Positions 43,752 to 51,694 of a stretch of DNA of 64,000 nucleotides are shown here, piece after piece. The stretch is from contig QFQY01000017.1 of the NCBI GenBank assembly GCA_003248805.1, forward strand, positions 18,042 through 82,041, written 5' to 3'. The position numbers and the translations under genes were made by a program. This DNA is from Chelatococcus sp. (GTDB lineage: Bacteria; Pseudomonadota; Alphaproteobacteria; Rhizobiales; Beijerinckiaceae). Positions within the stretch are counted from its first letter, which is position 1, and every line of letters begins with the position of its first letter. A model generated the notes under the pieces. It saw only the letters and a list, made by a program, of their open reading frames with translations. It had not been told where the DNA came from and did not search any database.

Positions 43752-44762
43752 ATGACATCGCGCGCCTTCATCGCCGGTTGCCTCGGCACGAGCCTCACCC
43801 CCGACGAGCGCGCCTTCTTCCGCGAGTCGCGCCCCTGGGGCTTCATCCTGTTCCGGCGCAACACCCAGTCGCCGGAGCAGGTCGCGGCCCTGACGGCCGA
43901 GATGCGCGAAACCGTCGGCTGGCATGCGCCGATCCTGATCGACCAGGAGGGCGGGCGGGTCCAGCGCATGGGCCCGCCGCACTGGCCGAAATACCCTCCG
44001 GCGCGCGCCTTCCTCGCGATCAACGATCCCGTTCAGCGCCGCGAGATCGTCCGTCTCTCGGCGCGGCTGATGGCGCATGACCTCAAGGCCGTCGGCATCG
44101 ATGTCGACTGCCTGCCGGTGCTCGACGTGCCCGTCGCCGGCAGTCACGACGTCATCGGGGACCGCGCCTATGCGCACGACCCCGACGTCATTGCCGTGCT
44201 GGCGCGCGCGGCGGCCGAGGGCCTGCTCGCAGGCGGGGTGCTGCCGGTCGTCAAGCACATGCCGGGTCACGGGCGGGCGCGGGCCGACAGCCATCACGAT
44301 CTCCCGGTGGTGGAGGCTTCGCTGGCGGAGCTGCGCGAGCAGGACTTCCGGCCCTTCCGCCATCTCGCCGACATGCCGCTCGCCATGACCGCGCATGTCG
44401 TCTTCACGGCGCTCGACGCCGCGCGCCCGGCCACCGTGTCGCGCAAGATCGTGCGCGAGGTCATGCGCGGCGAGCTCGGCTTCGACGGCCTGATCATGAC
44501 CGACGATATTTCGATGAAGGCGCTCTCTGGCGGTTTCGCCGAGAAGGCGCGCGCCGCGATCCGCGCCGGCGTCGATGTCGTGCTGCATTGCCACGGCATC
44601 ATGGACGAGATGGTCGCCATCGCCGGCGCCGTGCCGGAGATGACCGGAACCCGCGCGCGCCGCGCCGCGGCGGCGCTGTCCCGCATCCGCCACGAGCCCG
44701 AGCCGCTCGATGCGCAGGCCGCCCGCGCCGCGCTCGTGAGCGCGCTTGCGTTGGAGGCCTGA
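43752..44762 (+). CDS. nagZ: beta-N-acetylhexosaminidase NagZ
   Basis: The 336-residue glycoside hydrolase family 3 enzyme is used in peptidoglycan recycling and cleaves GlcNAc-anhydroMurNAc peptides in the cytoplasm. It has GFILFRRN, LIDQEGGRVQRM, KHMPGHGRARADSHHDLPV with the His/Asp dyad, and GLIMTDDISMKAL carrying the nucleophile Asp. There is no signal peptide, as expected. It precedes scpA-scpB, as in other alphaproteobacteria. Confidence 0.93.
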   Translation: MTSRAFIAGCLGTSLTPDERAFFRESRPWGFILFRRNTQSPEQVAALTAEMRETVGWHAPILIDQEGGRVQRMGPPHWPKYPPARAFLAINDPVQRREIVRLSARLMAHDLKAVGIDVDCLPVLDVPVAGSHDVIGDRAYAHDPDVIAVLARAAAEGLLAGGVLPVVKHMPGHGRARADSHHDLPVVEASLAELREQDFRPFRHLADMPLAMTAHVVFTALDAARPATVSRKIVREVMRGELGFDGLIMTDDISMKALSGGFAEKARAAIRAGVDVVLHCHGIMDEMVAIAGAVPEMTGTRARRAAAALSRIRHEPEPLDAQAARAALVSALALEA

Positions 44763-44807
44763 ACAGCGGAACCTGTCTGCCGGGGCGTCGCGCCTGTCCC
44801 GATCCCA

Positions 44808-44937
44808 CAGCCCTCATCCTGAGGAGCAAGCCCAAGGCTTGCGTCTCGAAGGATGCTCCAGATCGCATCGGAGCCTCCTGGAGCATCCTTCGAGACGCCG
44901 CTTGGCGGCTCCTCAGGATGAGGGCTGCGGGGAGGCC
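44808..44937. repeat. 130-bp nested perfect palindrome
   Basis: Outer arms of 20 bp (44808-44827, beginning CAGCCCTCATCC, and 44918-44937) and inner arms of 21 bp (44841-44861, beginning GCGTCTCGAAGG, and 44878-44898) are perfect inverted repeats. The element fills the gap between nagZ and scpA. Its form resembles the large intergenic repeats of Bradyrhizobium/Bosea-type genomes. RNA from this region would fold into one long hairpin. Confidence 0.85.
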
Positions 44938-44967
44938 GGGCGCGACGGAAGCAGGGGACGGCCGGCC

Positions 44968-45798
44968 ATGGCGGCGCAACTGCCATTCGAGGAGGACGGT
45001 CCGGAGCGCGATGGCGAGCCGGCGCTGCGGGTCGACGTCGACGGCTATGAGGGGCCGCTCGACCTCCTGCTCGATCTCGCGCGCCGCCAGAAGGTCGATC
45101 TGCACCGGATTTCGATCCTGGCGCTGGCCGAGCAGTATCTCGCCTTCGTCGAGCAGGCCCGGGCGCTGCGCCTGGAGCTGGCCGCCGACTATCTCGTCAT
45201 GGCGGCCTGGCTCGCCTATCTGAAATCCCGCCTCCTGCTGCCCGAGCCGCCGAAGGGCGAGGAGCCGAGCGCGGCCGATCTCGCCACGGCGCTCGCGCTG
45301 AGGCTGCGCCGGCTGGAGGCGATCCGCGCCGCGGCGCAAAGGCTCGCCTCGCGCGAGCGGCTGGGCCAGGACGTCTTCGCGCGTGGCGAGCCGGAAGCGG
45401 TCGTGGTGGGCGCACGGCCGGTCTGGGAGGCGGAGCTCTACGATCTGCTCTCGGCCTATGCGCAGCAGCGGCAGAAGCGGGTGCAGGGCCACATCTCCGT
45501 CGGGAAGCGTGTCGTCTGGTCGCTGGTCGAGGCGCGCGACGCCTTGCAGAGGCTGGTCGGCGAGGCCGGCGACTGGACCGCGATCGACCCCTATCTGACC
45601 CGCTACATGGCCTCGCACGGGCTGCCCTCGCGGGAGATGGCGACGACGGTGCGCGCATCCGCGCTCTCGGCCATGCTCGAAATGGTGCGCGAGGGCATGA
45701 TCGACATCCGGCAGGACGAGGCCTTCGCGCCGCTTTATGTCCGGCGTCGCTCGGCGAGACCTCCTAGCCTCCCCCTGGCGGGCCGGAGCGCCTCGTGA
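44968..45798 (+). CDS. scpA: segregation and condensation protein A
   Basis: The 276-residue kleisin-like subunit of the SMC-ScpAB condensin has VDGYEGPLDLLLDLARRQKVDL at the N-terminus (SMC-neck contact), YLVMAAWLAYLKSRLLLPEP, and a C-terminal winged helix (VRASALSAMLEMVREGMIDIRQDEAFAPLYV). The ATG at 44968 follows GGGGA. The stop overlaps the scpB GTG start (GTGA, 45795-45798). Confidence 0.93.
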   Translation: MAAQLPFEEDGPERDGEPALRVDVDGYEGPLDLLLDLARRQKVDLHRISILALAEQYLAFVEQARALRLELAADYLVMAAWLAYLKSRLLLPEPPKGEEPSAADLATALALRLRRLEAIRAAAQRLASRERLGQDVFARGEPEAVVVGARPVWEAELYDLLSAYAQQRQKRVQGHISVGKRVVWSLVEARDALQRLVGEAGDWTAIDPYLTRYMASHGLPSREMATTVRASALSAMLEMVREGMIDIRQDEAFAPLYVRRRSARPPSLPLAGRSAS

Positions 45799-46475
45799 CG
45801 CTGCCTGCGAGCGAACCGATCGAGGAGGAGGATGGCGGCGGCGCGGAGGCCTTCGCCCTGGCGCAGCGCATCGCCGAGGCCCTGCTCTTCGCCTCCGCCG
45901 TGCCGCTGCCCGCCGAGGACCTCGCCCGGTCCATTCCGGCCGGGATTGCGATCGCCGACGTGCTCGCCCGGCTCGTCGACACCTATGCCGCGCGGGGCGT
46001 CAATCTCAGGCAGGTCGCGGGCGGATGGGCTTTCCGCACCGCGCCGGATCTCGGCTATCTGCTCGCCGCCGAGGCCGAGCCGCCGCGCAAGCTCTCGCGC
46101 GCCGCGCTCGAGGTGCTGGCGATCATCGCCTACCACCAGCCGGTGACGCGGGCGGAAATCGAGGATATCCGCGGCGTCGCCACCGCCAAGGGCACGCTGG
46201 ACATCCTGCTGGAGGCGGGCTGGGTTCGCTTGCGTGGCCGGCGCCGCTCGCCCGGGCGGCCGGTCACCTACGGCACGACGCCCGGCTTCCTCGACCATTT
46301 CGGCCTCGACCGCATCGACGACCTGCCCGGTCTCGAGGAATTGAAGGGCGCCGGCTTCATCGAGGGCCGCCTGACGCGGGACCTGACGGTGCCGGTCCCG
46401 GACGACGATGCCGAGCTCCGGCCCGACGAGGACCCTCTCGGCGATCTCTTCACGCCGCTTGACGAGGGCGGCTAG
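45795..46475 (+). CDS. scpB: segregation and condensation protein B
   Basis: The 226-residue protein with two winged helices binds ScpA in the condensin complex. Family motifs: AEALLFASAVPLPAEDLA, RKLSRAALEVLAIIAYHQPVTRAEIEDIRGV, LLEAGWVRLRGRR, GRPVTYGTTPGFLDHFGL. The start is GTG at 45795, coupled to scpA. The acidic C-terminal tail is usual. Confidence 0.93.
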   Translation: MTLPASEPIEEEDGGGAEAFALAQRIAEALLFASAVPLPAEDLARSIPAGIAIADVLARLVDTYAARGVNLRQVAGGWAFRTAPDLGYLLAAEAEPPRKLSRAALEVLAIIAYHQPVTRAEIEDIRGVATAKGTLDILLEAGWVRLRGRRRSPGRPVTYGTTPGFLDHFGLDRIDDLPGLEELKGAGFIEGRLTRDLTVPVPDDDAELRPDEDPLGDLFTPLDEGG

Positions 46476-46596
46476 GCGCCGCACAGGGCTGGGCGGACGC
46501 ATTGGCAGGACACTGGACGGGATTTTGACTGAAAAGGCGAACACGGTGCGCTGGCTGGGCTGGGGCCGGCGCGGCACGGCCGGCGCGGCGATCCCG

Positions 46597-47637
46597 ATGG
46601 CTCTCGGCTTCGAGGGCGTGACGCAGCGCTTCGGCGAGGTGACGGCCCTCAGCGAGGTCACGCTGGCGGTGAAGCCCGGCGAGATCGTCGCGCTGCTCGG
46701 CCATTCCGGCTGCGGCAAATCGACCTTGCTCAGGCTCGCCGCCGGGGTGGAGCGGCCGAGCGAGGGCAGGGTGCTGCTCGACGGGCGGGACGTCTCGGAT
46801 CCCGGTCGCTTCGTCGAGCCGGAGGAGAGGGGCGTCGGCCTCGTCTTCCAGGACTACGCGCTCTTCCCGCATCTGACCGTGGCCGAGAATGTCCGCTTCG
46901 GCCTGCGCGGGCTCAATCACGCCTCGACCGAGGCGACGGCCATGCGCGCGCTGGACCGTGTGGGCCTCGCCGGTCTCGCCGAGTCCTACCCTCATATGCT
47001 CTCCGGCGGCGAGCAGCAGCGCGTGGCGCTGGCCCGCGCGGTCGCCCCGCGTCCGGGCGTGCTGCTGATGGACGAGCCCTTCTCCAATCTCGACCGGCGG
47101 CTGCGGGACGCGGTCCGCGACGAGACCGCCGCCCTGTTGCGCGAGACCGGGGCGACCTCGATCATCGTGACGCATGATCCCGAGGACGCGATGCGCATCG
47201 CCGACCGCATCGTGCTGATGCGCGCCGGCCGCATCGTCCAGAGCGGCACGGGCGAGGAGCTCTACCGCCGGCCGGCCGGTCTCTTTGCCGCCCGATTCTT
47301 CTGCGATTTTACCGAGATCGCGGGCAGGGCGCGGGGCGGGCAGGTCGATACGCCGCTCGGGCGCTTCCGGGCGCCCGGCCTCGCCGATGGCGCCGAGGCT
47401 GTCGTCTGCATCCGGCCGCATGCGGTGCGGATCGTGCCGAAGGGCTACCATCTCCAGGGCCGCATCGCCGCGCGGCGCTTCCTCGGCGAGGTCGACCACG
47501 CGCTCGTGGCCGTCGAGGGGCTCGATGTCCCGCTCGCCGTGCGCCTCGCGCTGCCGCCGCATCTGCGCGAGGGCTCCGATGTCGGCGTCGACATCGCCGC
47601 CGATGAAGTTCTTGTGTTCGCGGCGGCGGACACATAG
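46597..47637 (+). CDS. ABC transporter ATP-binding protein, ferric-iron/FbpC-like
   Basis: The product is 346 residues from the ATG at 46597 (MALGFEGVTQRFG). It has Walker A GHSGCGKST, a Q-loop in LVFQDYALFPH, signature LSGGEQQRVALARA, Walker B VLLMDEPF, the switch His in VTHDPEDA, and a C-terminal TOBE region (residues ~240-346). It resembles FbpC/iron(III) or thiamine importers. No permease or binding protein genes are adjacent, so it is an orphan between scpB and tatA. A TTG at 46525 could add an N-terminal extension. Confidence 0.85.
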   Translation: MALGFEGVTQRFGEVTALSEVTLAVKPGEIVALLGHSGCGKSTLLRLAAGVERPSEGRVLLDGRDVSDPGRFVEPEERGVGLVFQDYALFPHLTVAENVRFGLRGLNHASTEATAMRALDRVGLAGLAESYPHMLSGGEQQRVALARAVAPRPGVLLMDEPFSNLDRRLRDAVRDETAALLRETGATSIIVTHDPEDAMRIADRIVLMRAGRIVQSGTGEELYRRPAGLFAARFFCDFTEIAGRARGGQVDTPLGRFRAPGLADGAEAVVCIRPHAVRIVPKGYHLQGRIAARRFLGEVDHALVAVEGLDVPLAVRLALPPHLREGSDVGVDIAADEVLVFAAADT

Positions 47638-47698
47638 GTTCCGCCGAACACGACCGGGAGGCATAGGCGCCACCGGCCGCATGAGAGGGAGTTTCGCC

Positions 47699-47938
47699 AT
47701 GGGTGGCGTCAGCATCTGGCACTGGATCGTCGTCGGCCTCGTCGTGATGATCTTCTTCGGGCGCGGCAAGGTGTCCGAGCTGATGGGCGACGTCGCGAAG
47801 GGCATCAAGTCGTTCAAGAAGGGCATGGCGGAGGACGATACCCCGCCGCCGAGCGCCTCGACCGTCGACCCGAAGGTCATCGACCAGACGCAGGCGAGCA
47901 ATGCCGCCGCTCAGGCCAAGGCCGAGCAGAAGGCCTGA
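47699..47938 (+). CDS. tatA: Sec-independent protein translocase subunit TatA
   Basis: The 79-residue protein has an N-terminal transmembrane helix (IWHWIVVGLVVMIFF), the conserved FG hinge in FFGRGKVSELMGDVAKGIK and an amphipathic helix with FKKGM, then a polar tail. It forms the pore-like oligomer that moves folded twin-arginine substrates across the inner membrane. The ATG at 47699 follows GAGGGAG. It is the first gene of tatABC. Several Tat-type signal peptides are encoded in this window. Confidence 0.93.
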   Translation: MGGVSIWHWIVVGLVVMIFFGRGKVSELMGDVAKGIKSFKKGMAEDDTPPPSASTVDPKVIDQTQASNAAAQAKAEQKA

Positions 47939-47981
47939 TGGCGAACCGCGCCGACGGCGCGGCTGAGGGGACGAGCCGTCG

Positions 47982-48626
47982 ATGTTCGACATCGCCTGGA
48001 GCGAATTTCTGCTGATCGGGGCGGTCGCGCTCGTCGTGATCGGCCCGAAGGACCTGCCGAAGGCCCTGCGCACCGTCGGCCAGGTGGTCGGCAAGGTCCG
48101 CCGCATGGCCGCGGAATTTCAGGGTCAGTTCAACGATGCGATGCGGGAGGCCGAACTCCACGACCTGAAGAAGCAGGTCGAGGATGTGGGCGGCTCCGTC
48201 ACGAGCACGCCGGCGGCCCAGACCGATTTCAAGCCGATCGAGATGCCGGCCGTGCCGGATTCCGCGGCGCTGAAGGAGGCGGAGGCCAAGCTCGCGGCGC
48301 TGCCGCCGCCGGAGCCGCTTCCCCCGGTCGATCTGGCGCCCGAGCTTTCGCCGCCGGCGGATCTGCCGGCCCCCGTCGAGAAGCCGAAGCGCGCGCGCAA
48401 GCCGAAGGACGAGGCGCCCGTGGCGACCGCTGGTCCTGCCACCGCGCCGGCCGAGGCCGTCGCCGAAGCGCCGGTTGCCGACGATGCGCCGAAGACGCGG
48501 CGCCGCGCCAAGGCCGCCGCGCCCGCCGAACCAGAGGTGGACACGGTCGCGGAGGCCGCGCCGGCCAAGCCCGCGCGTGCGCGCAAGAGCAAGGCTTCGG
48601 CCGGCAATGAGGGATCGCCGGCATGA
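47982..48626 (+). CDS. tatB: Sec-independent protein translocase subunit TatB
   Basis: The 214-residue protein has the TatB N-terminus MFDIAWSEFLLIGAVALVVI, the GPKDLPKALRTVG hinge and the long amphipathic helix up to about residue 70, followed by a disordered Ala/Pro/Lys-rich tail (~100-214) typical of alphaproteobacterial TatB. It works with TatC in signal recognition. The stop overlaps tatC by 4 bp (ATGA). Confidence 0.93.
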   Translation: MFDIAWSEFLLIGAVALVVIGPKDLPKALRTVGQVVGKVRRMAAEFQGQFNDAMREAELHDLKKQVEDVGGSVTSTPAAQTDFKPIEMPAVPDSAALKEAEAKLAALPPPEPLPPVDLAPELSPPADLPAPVEKPKRARKPKDEAPVATAGPATAPAEAVAEAPVADDAPKTRRRAKAAAPAEPEVDTVAEAAPAKPARARKSKASAGNEGSPA

Positions 48627-49447
48627 GCGTCGCCGAAACGCGCCAGGGTGAGGACGAGATCGAGGCCTCGCGCGCTCCCCTGATCGACCATCTGATCGAA
48701 CTGCGCTCGCGGCTGATCAAGTCGCTGATCGCCTTTCTGGTGATGTTCTTCCTCTGCTTCGCGCTCGCCAAGCAGATCTACAACATCCTGGTCCAGCCCT
48801 ATCTCTGGGCGGCGGGCGAGGGCGCGAACGTCCAGCTCATCTACACGGCGCCGCTGGAATACCTCTTCACGCAGATCAAGATCGCCGCCTTCGGCGCGGG
48901 CTTCCTCGCCTTTCCGGTGATCGCGACGCAGATCTACAAATTCGTCGCGCCGGGCCTCTACAAGAACGAGAAGCAGGCCTTCGCGCCCTATCTGGTGGCC
49001 ACGCCTTTCTTCTTCGTCGCCGGCGCGTCGATGGTGTTCTTCTTCGTCATGCCGGTGCTGATGAAGTTCTCCATCGGCATGCAGCAGGCGGCGACCGACG
49101 GGCAGGCGGGCATCGCGCTGCTGCCCAAGGTCAGCGAGTATCTCTCCCTGATCATGACGCTGGTCTTCGCCTTCGGCGTCGCTTTCCAGCTCCCGGTGAT
49201 CCTGACGCTGCTGGGCCAGGCCGGCATCATCGATTCGACCTTCCTGAAGGAAAAGCGCCGCTACGCCATCGTCTTCGTCTTCATCGTGGCGGCGGTGCTG
49301 ACCCCGCCCGACGTGATCTCCCAGCTCATGCTCGCCGTTCCGATGATCCTGCTCTACGAGCTCTCGGTCTTCTCGGTTCGCTATCTCGAGAAGAAGCGCG
49401 AGGCGGAGAAGGCGAAGGAAGAGGCTGCCGACGCGGCGTCGGAATAG
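48623..49447 (+). CDS. tatC: Sec-independent protein translocase subunit TatC
   Basis: The 274-residue protein has six transmembrane helices and the family motifs PLIDHLIELRSRLIKS at the N-terminus, PLEYLFTQIKIAAFGAG, and VAAVLTPPDVISQLMLAVP near the end. It is the twin-arginine signal receptor of the Tat translocon. It closes the tatABC operon. The next expected gene in the conserved order is serS, but a GIY-YIG gene with repeats sits between. Confidence 0.95.
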   Translation: MSVAETRQGEDEIEASRAPLIDHLIELRSRLIKSLIAFLVMFFLCFALAKQIYNILVQPYLWAAGEGANVQLIYTAPLEYLFTQIKIAAFGAGFLAFPVIATQIYKFVAPGLYKNEKQAFAPYLVATPFFFVAGASMVFFFVMPVLMKFSIGMQQAATDGQAGIALLPKVSEYLSLIMTLVFAFGVAFQLPVILTLLGQAGIIDSTFLKEKRRYAIVFVFIVAAVLTPPDVISQLMLAVPMILLYELSVFSVRYLEKKREAEKAKEEAADAASE

Positions 49448-49475
49448 CGGACGCTCACGCCGTAGTCCCGGGCCG

Positions 49476-49578
49476 TTCCGGCCGCGGCGAAGCGGAGTGC
49501 CGGAAGCCATCGTTGTGCGACGCGTTCTATGATGGATTACGGATCGGCGCCGCTGACGCGGCTTGTCCGGGATGACGG
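49476..49578 (+). repeat. left flanking palindromic doublet of the GIY-YIG unit
   Basis: Two repeat copies are arranged head to head. Copy A occupies 49476-49511 (reverse orientation) and copy B 49527-49578 (forward, ending CTTGTCCGGGATGACGG). Copy A is the reverse complement of copy D at 50005-50040 with 34 of 36 bases identical. Copy B is the inverted counterpart of copy C at 49899-49949. The block ends 6 bp before the GIY-YIG ATG. Confidence 0.7.
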
Positions 49579-49584
49579 CAGCGG

Positions 49585-49878
49585 ATGTTCGCCATGTGGA
49601 TTTACATCATGGCCAGCGGTTGGAATGGGACGATCTATGTCGGCGTGACCAACAGTCTCTCCCGTCGCGTCGGTGAGCATCGCGACGGGCGCGGTTCGCA
49701 ATTCGTTCGTAAGTATGGCGTGAGCCATCTGGTCTACGCAGAGCATTTCGACCGCGCCGACGAGGCGATCGCGCAAGAGAAGCGCATGAAGAAATGGCAC
49801 CGAGAGCGCAAGGTCGCGCTGATCGAAGCAGCCAATCCGACGTGGCGCGACCTCTACGACACGGTGCACCTCGACTGA
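49585..49878 (+). CDS. small GIY-YIG nuclease family protein
   Basis: The 97-residue single-domain GIY-YIG protein has WIYIMAS (GIY strand, Tyr7), TIYVGVT (YIG strand, 18-20), the catalytic Arg in LSRRVGEHR, and the metal-binding Glu in AIAQEKRMKKWHRERK, followed by NPTWRDLYD. All active-site positions appear intact. It belongs to the short UPF0213/YhbQ-like group often present in several copies in Rhizobiales. It lies between tatC and serS, is enclosed by inverted repeats, and its base composition looks lower in GC than its neighbours. An ATG at 49594 is an alternative start. Confidence 0.85.
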   Translation: MFAMWIYIMASGWNGTIYVGVTNSLSRRVGEHRDGRGSQFVRKYGVSHLVYAEHFDRADEAIAQEKRMKKWHRERKVALIEAANPTWRDLYDTVHLD

Positions 49879-49898
49879 ATGTCCTCCCAACCCCTCCG

Positions 49899-50046
49899 CC
49901 GTCATTCCGGACAAGCGGCGAAGCCGCGCCGCTCCGGAATCCATCGTAGGGCTCTATGGTTCAGGGCGAAGGGGCGACGCCACACGTCGACCGACCCGCT
50001 CTATGATGGATTCCGGCACTCCGCTTCGCTGCGGCCGGAATGACGG
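49899..50046 (-). repeat. right flanking palindromic doublet of the GIY-YIG unit
   Basis: Copy C (49899-49949, beginning CCGTCATTCCGGACAAG) is in reverse and copy D (50005-50046, ending CCGGAATGACGG) in forward orientation, separated by 55 bp. As a whole the block is the imperfect reverse complement of the left block at 49476-49578. The innermost 17 bp on each side differ at one base. It starts 21 bp after the GIY-YIG stop. Confidence 0.7.
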
Positions 50047-50150
50047 GTAGGGTGACACCGCGCATCGACCCAACGATCCCTGTTCCCTCGCGACGCATCC
50101 CGGTTTAGAGCATGCCACGCCGGATTCCCCGGCTGCGGCATGGCTTGGCG

Positions 50151-51665
50151 ATGTACGACATCAAATGGATTCGCGAGAACGCCGAGGCGTTCGACACCGG
50201 TTTGCAGCGGCGTGGGCTCGAGCCCCTGTCGTCGTCCCTGCTCGCGCTCGACGATACGCGCCGCGCCGCCATCGCGAAAGCTCAGAGCTCGCAGGAGCGG
50301 CGCAACGCGCTCTCCAAGGAGATCGGCAAGGCGATGGGCGCGAAGGATATCGCGCTCGCCGACAGGCTCAAGGCCGAGGTCGCGGCTCTAAAGGACTCGC
50401 AGCCCGCGCTGGAGGCCGAGGAGAAGGCCGCCAAGGAGGCGCTCGACGAACAGCTCGCCGCCATCCCCAACATCCCGCATGACGACGTTCCGATGGGGGC
50501 GGACGAGCACGACAACGTCGTGCTGCATGTTCATGGCGTGAAGCCGGAGGAGCGCGGCCTGCTCGCCGGCGTCAACGATCCGAAGCAGCATTACGAGCTC
50601 GGCGAAGCGCTCGGCCAGATGGATTTCGAGACGGCGGCCAAGCTCTCGGGCTCGCGCTTCGTCGTCCTCCAGAGCCAGATCGCGCGGCTCTCCCGCGCCA
50701 TCGGGCAGTTCATGCTCGACACGCACACCGAGGAGCACGGCTACACCGAGGTGATGCCGCCGCTGATGGTGCGCGACGACGTCATGTTTGGGACGGCGCA
50801 ATTACCAAAATTCGCTGAAGACCAGTTTCGAACCACACGAATCGCCGACATTGAGGACGTGCGGCCCGTTATTGCCAGAGCGGTGGCCCAATATGTCGCA
50901 AGCCATCCCGAACGTGACAAGAACGGGAGATTGCCTGATCGTGCAGATATCCGCGCGGGGAGCATTCAAGCTACAAATCGAGCGATCGAGGATTGGGCGC
51001 GCCTTAAATTCCAGCTAGCCGATCGTGATCCGAACGAGCCCATTTCCGTCGACGTTCCGATGTGGCTCATCCCCACAGCCGAGGTCCCGCTGACCAATCT
51101 CGTGCGCGAATCCATCCTCTCCGAGGAGGAGCTTCCGCGCCGCTACACCGCGCTGACCCCGTGTTTCCGCGCCGAGGCAGGCTCGGCCGGGCGCGACACG
51201 CGCGGCATGCTGCGCCAGCACCAGTTCGAGAAGGTCGAGCTGGTCTCGATCACCACGCCCGAGAAGTCGCGCGAGGAGCATGAGCGCATGCTGTCCTGCG
51301 CCGAGAATGTGCTGAAGAAGCTCGACCTGCACTACCGCGTCATGACGCTGTGCACCGGCGACATGGGCTTCGCCTCGCGCAAGACCTGGGACATCGAGGT
51401 CTGGCTGCCGGGGCAGAAGACCTATCGCGAGATCTCGTCCTGCTCGGTCTGCGGCGATTTCCAGGCGCGGCGCATGAACGCCCGCTACAAGACCAGGGAC
51501 GGCAAGGGCCCGTTCTTCGTCCATACGCTCAACGGCTCGGGCACGGCGGTGGGCCGCGCCCTGATCGCGGTGATGGAGAACTACCAGAACGCCGACGGCT
51601 CGATCACCGTGCCGGAGGTGCTGGTGCCCTATATGCGTGGTGTCACGCGCATCGGGAAGGCGTGA
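50151..51665 (+). CDS. serS: seryl-tRNA synthetase with an unusual insertion
   Basis: The 504-residue class II synthetase charges tRNA-Ser. It has an N-terminal coiled-coil tRNA-binding arm (~30-100), motif 1 region ending MFGTAQLPKF (212-221), the serine-binding PTAE (308-311), motif 2 CFRAEAGSAGRDTRG and motif 3 LNGSGTAVGRALIA. Typical family length is about 425-430. The excess comes from the stretch between residues 222 and 304, where E. coli has only about 20 residues. This stretch is encoded by DNA of lower GC and different codon use (TTA, AGA, CTA, CGA). The start is MYDIKWIREN at 50151. Confidence 0.93.
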   Translation: MYDIKWIRENAEAFDTGLQRRGLEPLSSSLLALDDTRRAAIAKAQSSQERRNALSKEIGKAMGAKDIALADRLKAEVAALKDSQPALEAEEKAAKEALDEQLAAIPNIPHDDVPMGADEHDNVVLHVHGVKPEERGLLAGVNDPKQHYELGEALGQMDFETAAKLSGSRFVVLQSQIARLSRAIGQFMLDTHTEEHGYTEVMPPLMVRDDVMFGTAQLPKFAEDQFRTTRIADIEDVRPVIARAVAQYVASHPERDKNGRLPDRADIRAGSIQATNRAIEDWARLKFQLADRDPNEPISVDVPMWLIPTAEVPLTNLVRESILSEEELPRRYTALTPCFRAEAGSAGRDTRGMLRQHQFEKVELVSITTPEKSREEHERMLSCAENVLKKLDLHYRVMTLCTGDMGFASRKTWDIEVWLPGQKTYREISSCSVCGDFQARRMNARYKTRDGKGPFFVHTLNGSGTAVGRALIAVMENYQNADGSITVPEVLVPYMRGVTRIGKA

Positions 51666-51694
51666 TGGCGGTGGCGGTCGGCACGGCGCTCCTG

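Noticed and set aside
48125..49510. Reverse-strand frame opposite tatB/tatC
   Set aside because: It is a shadow of the tat genes, with highly charged low-complexity translation.
49476..50046. CRISPR-like repeat set around the GIY-YIG gene
   Set aside because: Copies alternate in orientation, spacers vary widely in length, and no cas genes are present.
50788..51060. Intein or intron in serS
   Set aside because: The insert is only about 65-75 residues and lacks Cys/Ser at the start, the terminal His-Asn and splicing blocks. The frame is continuous.
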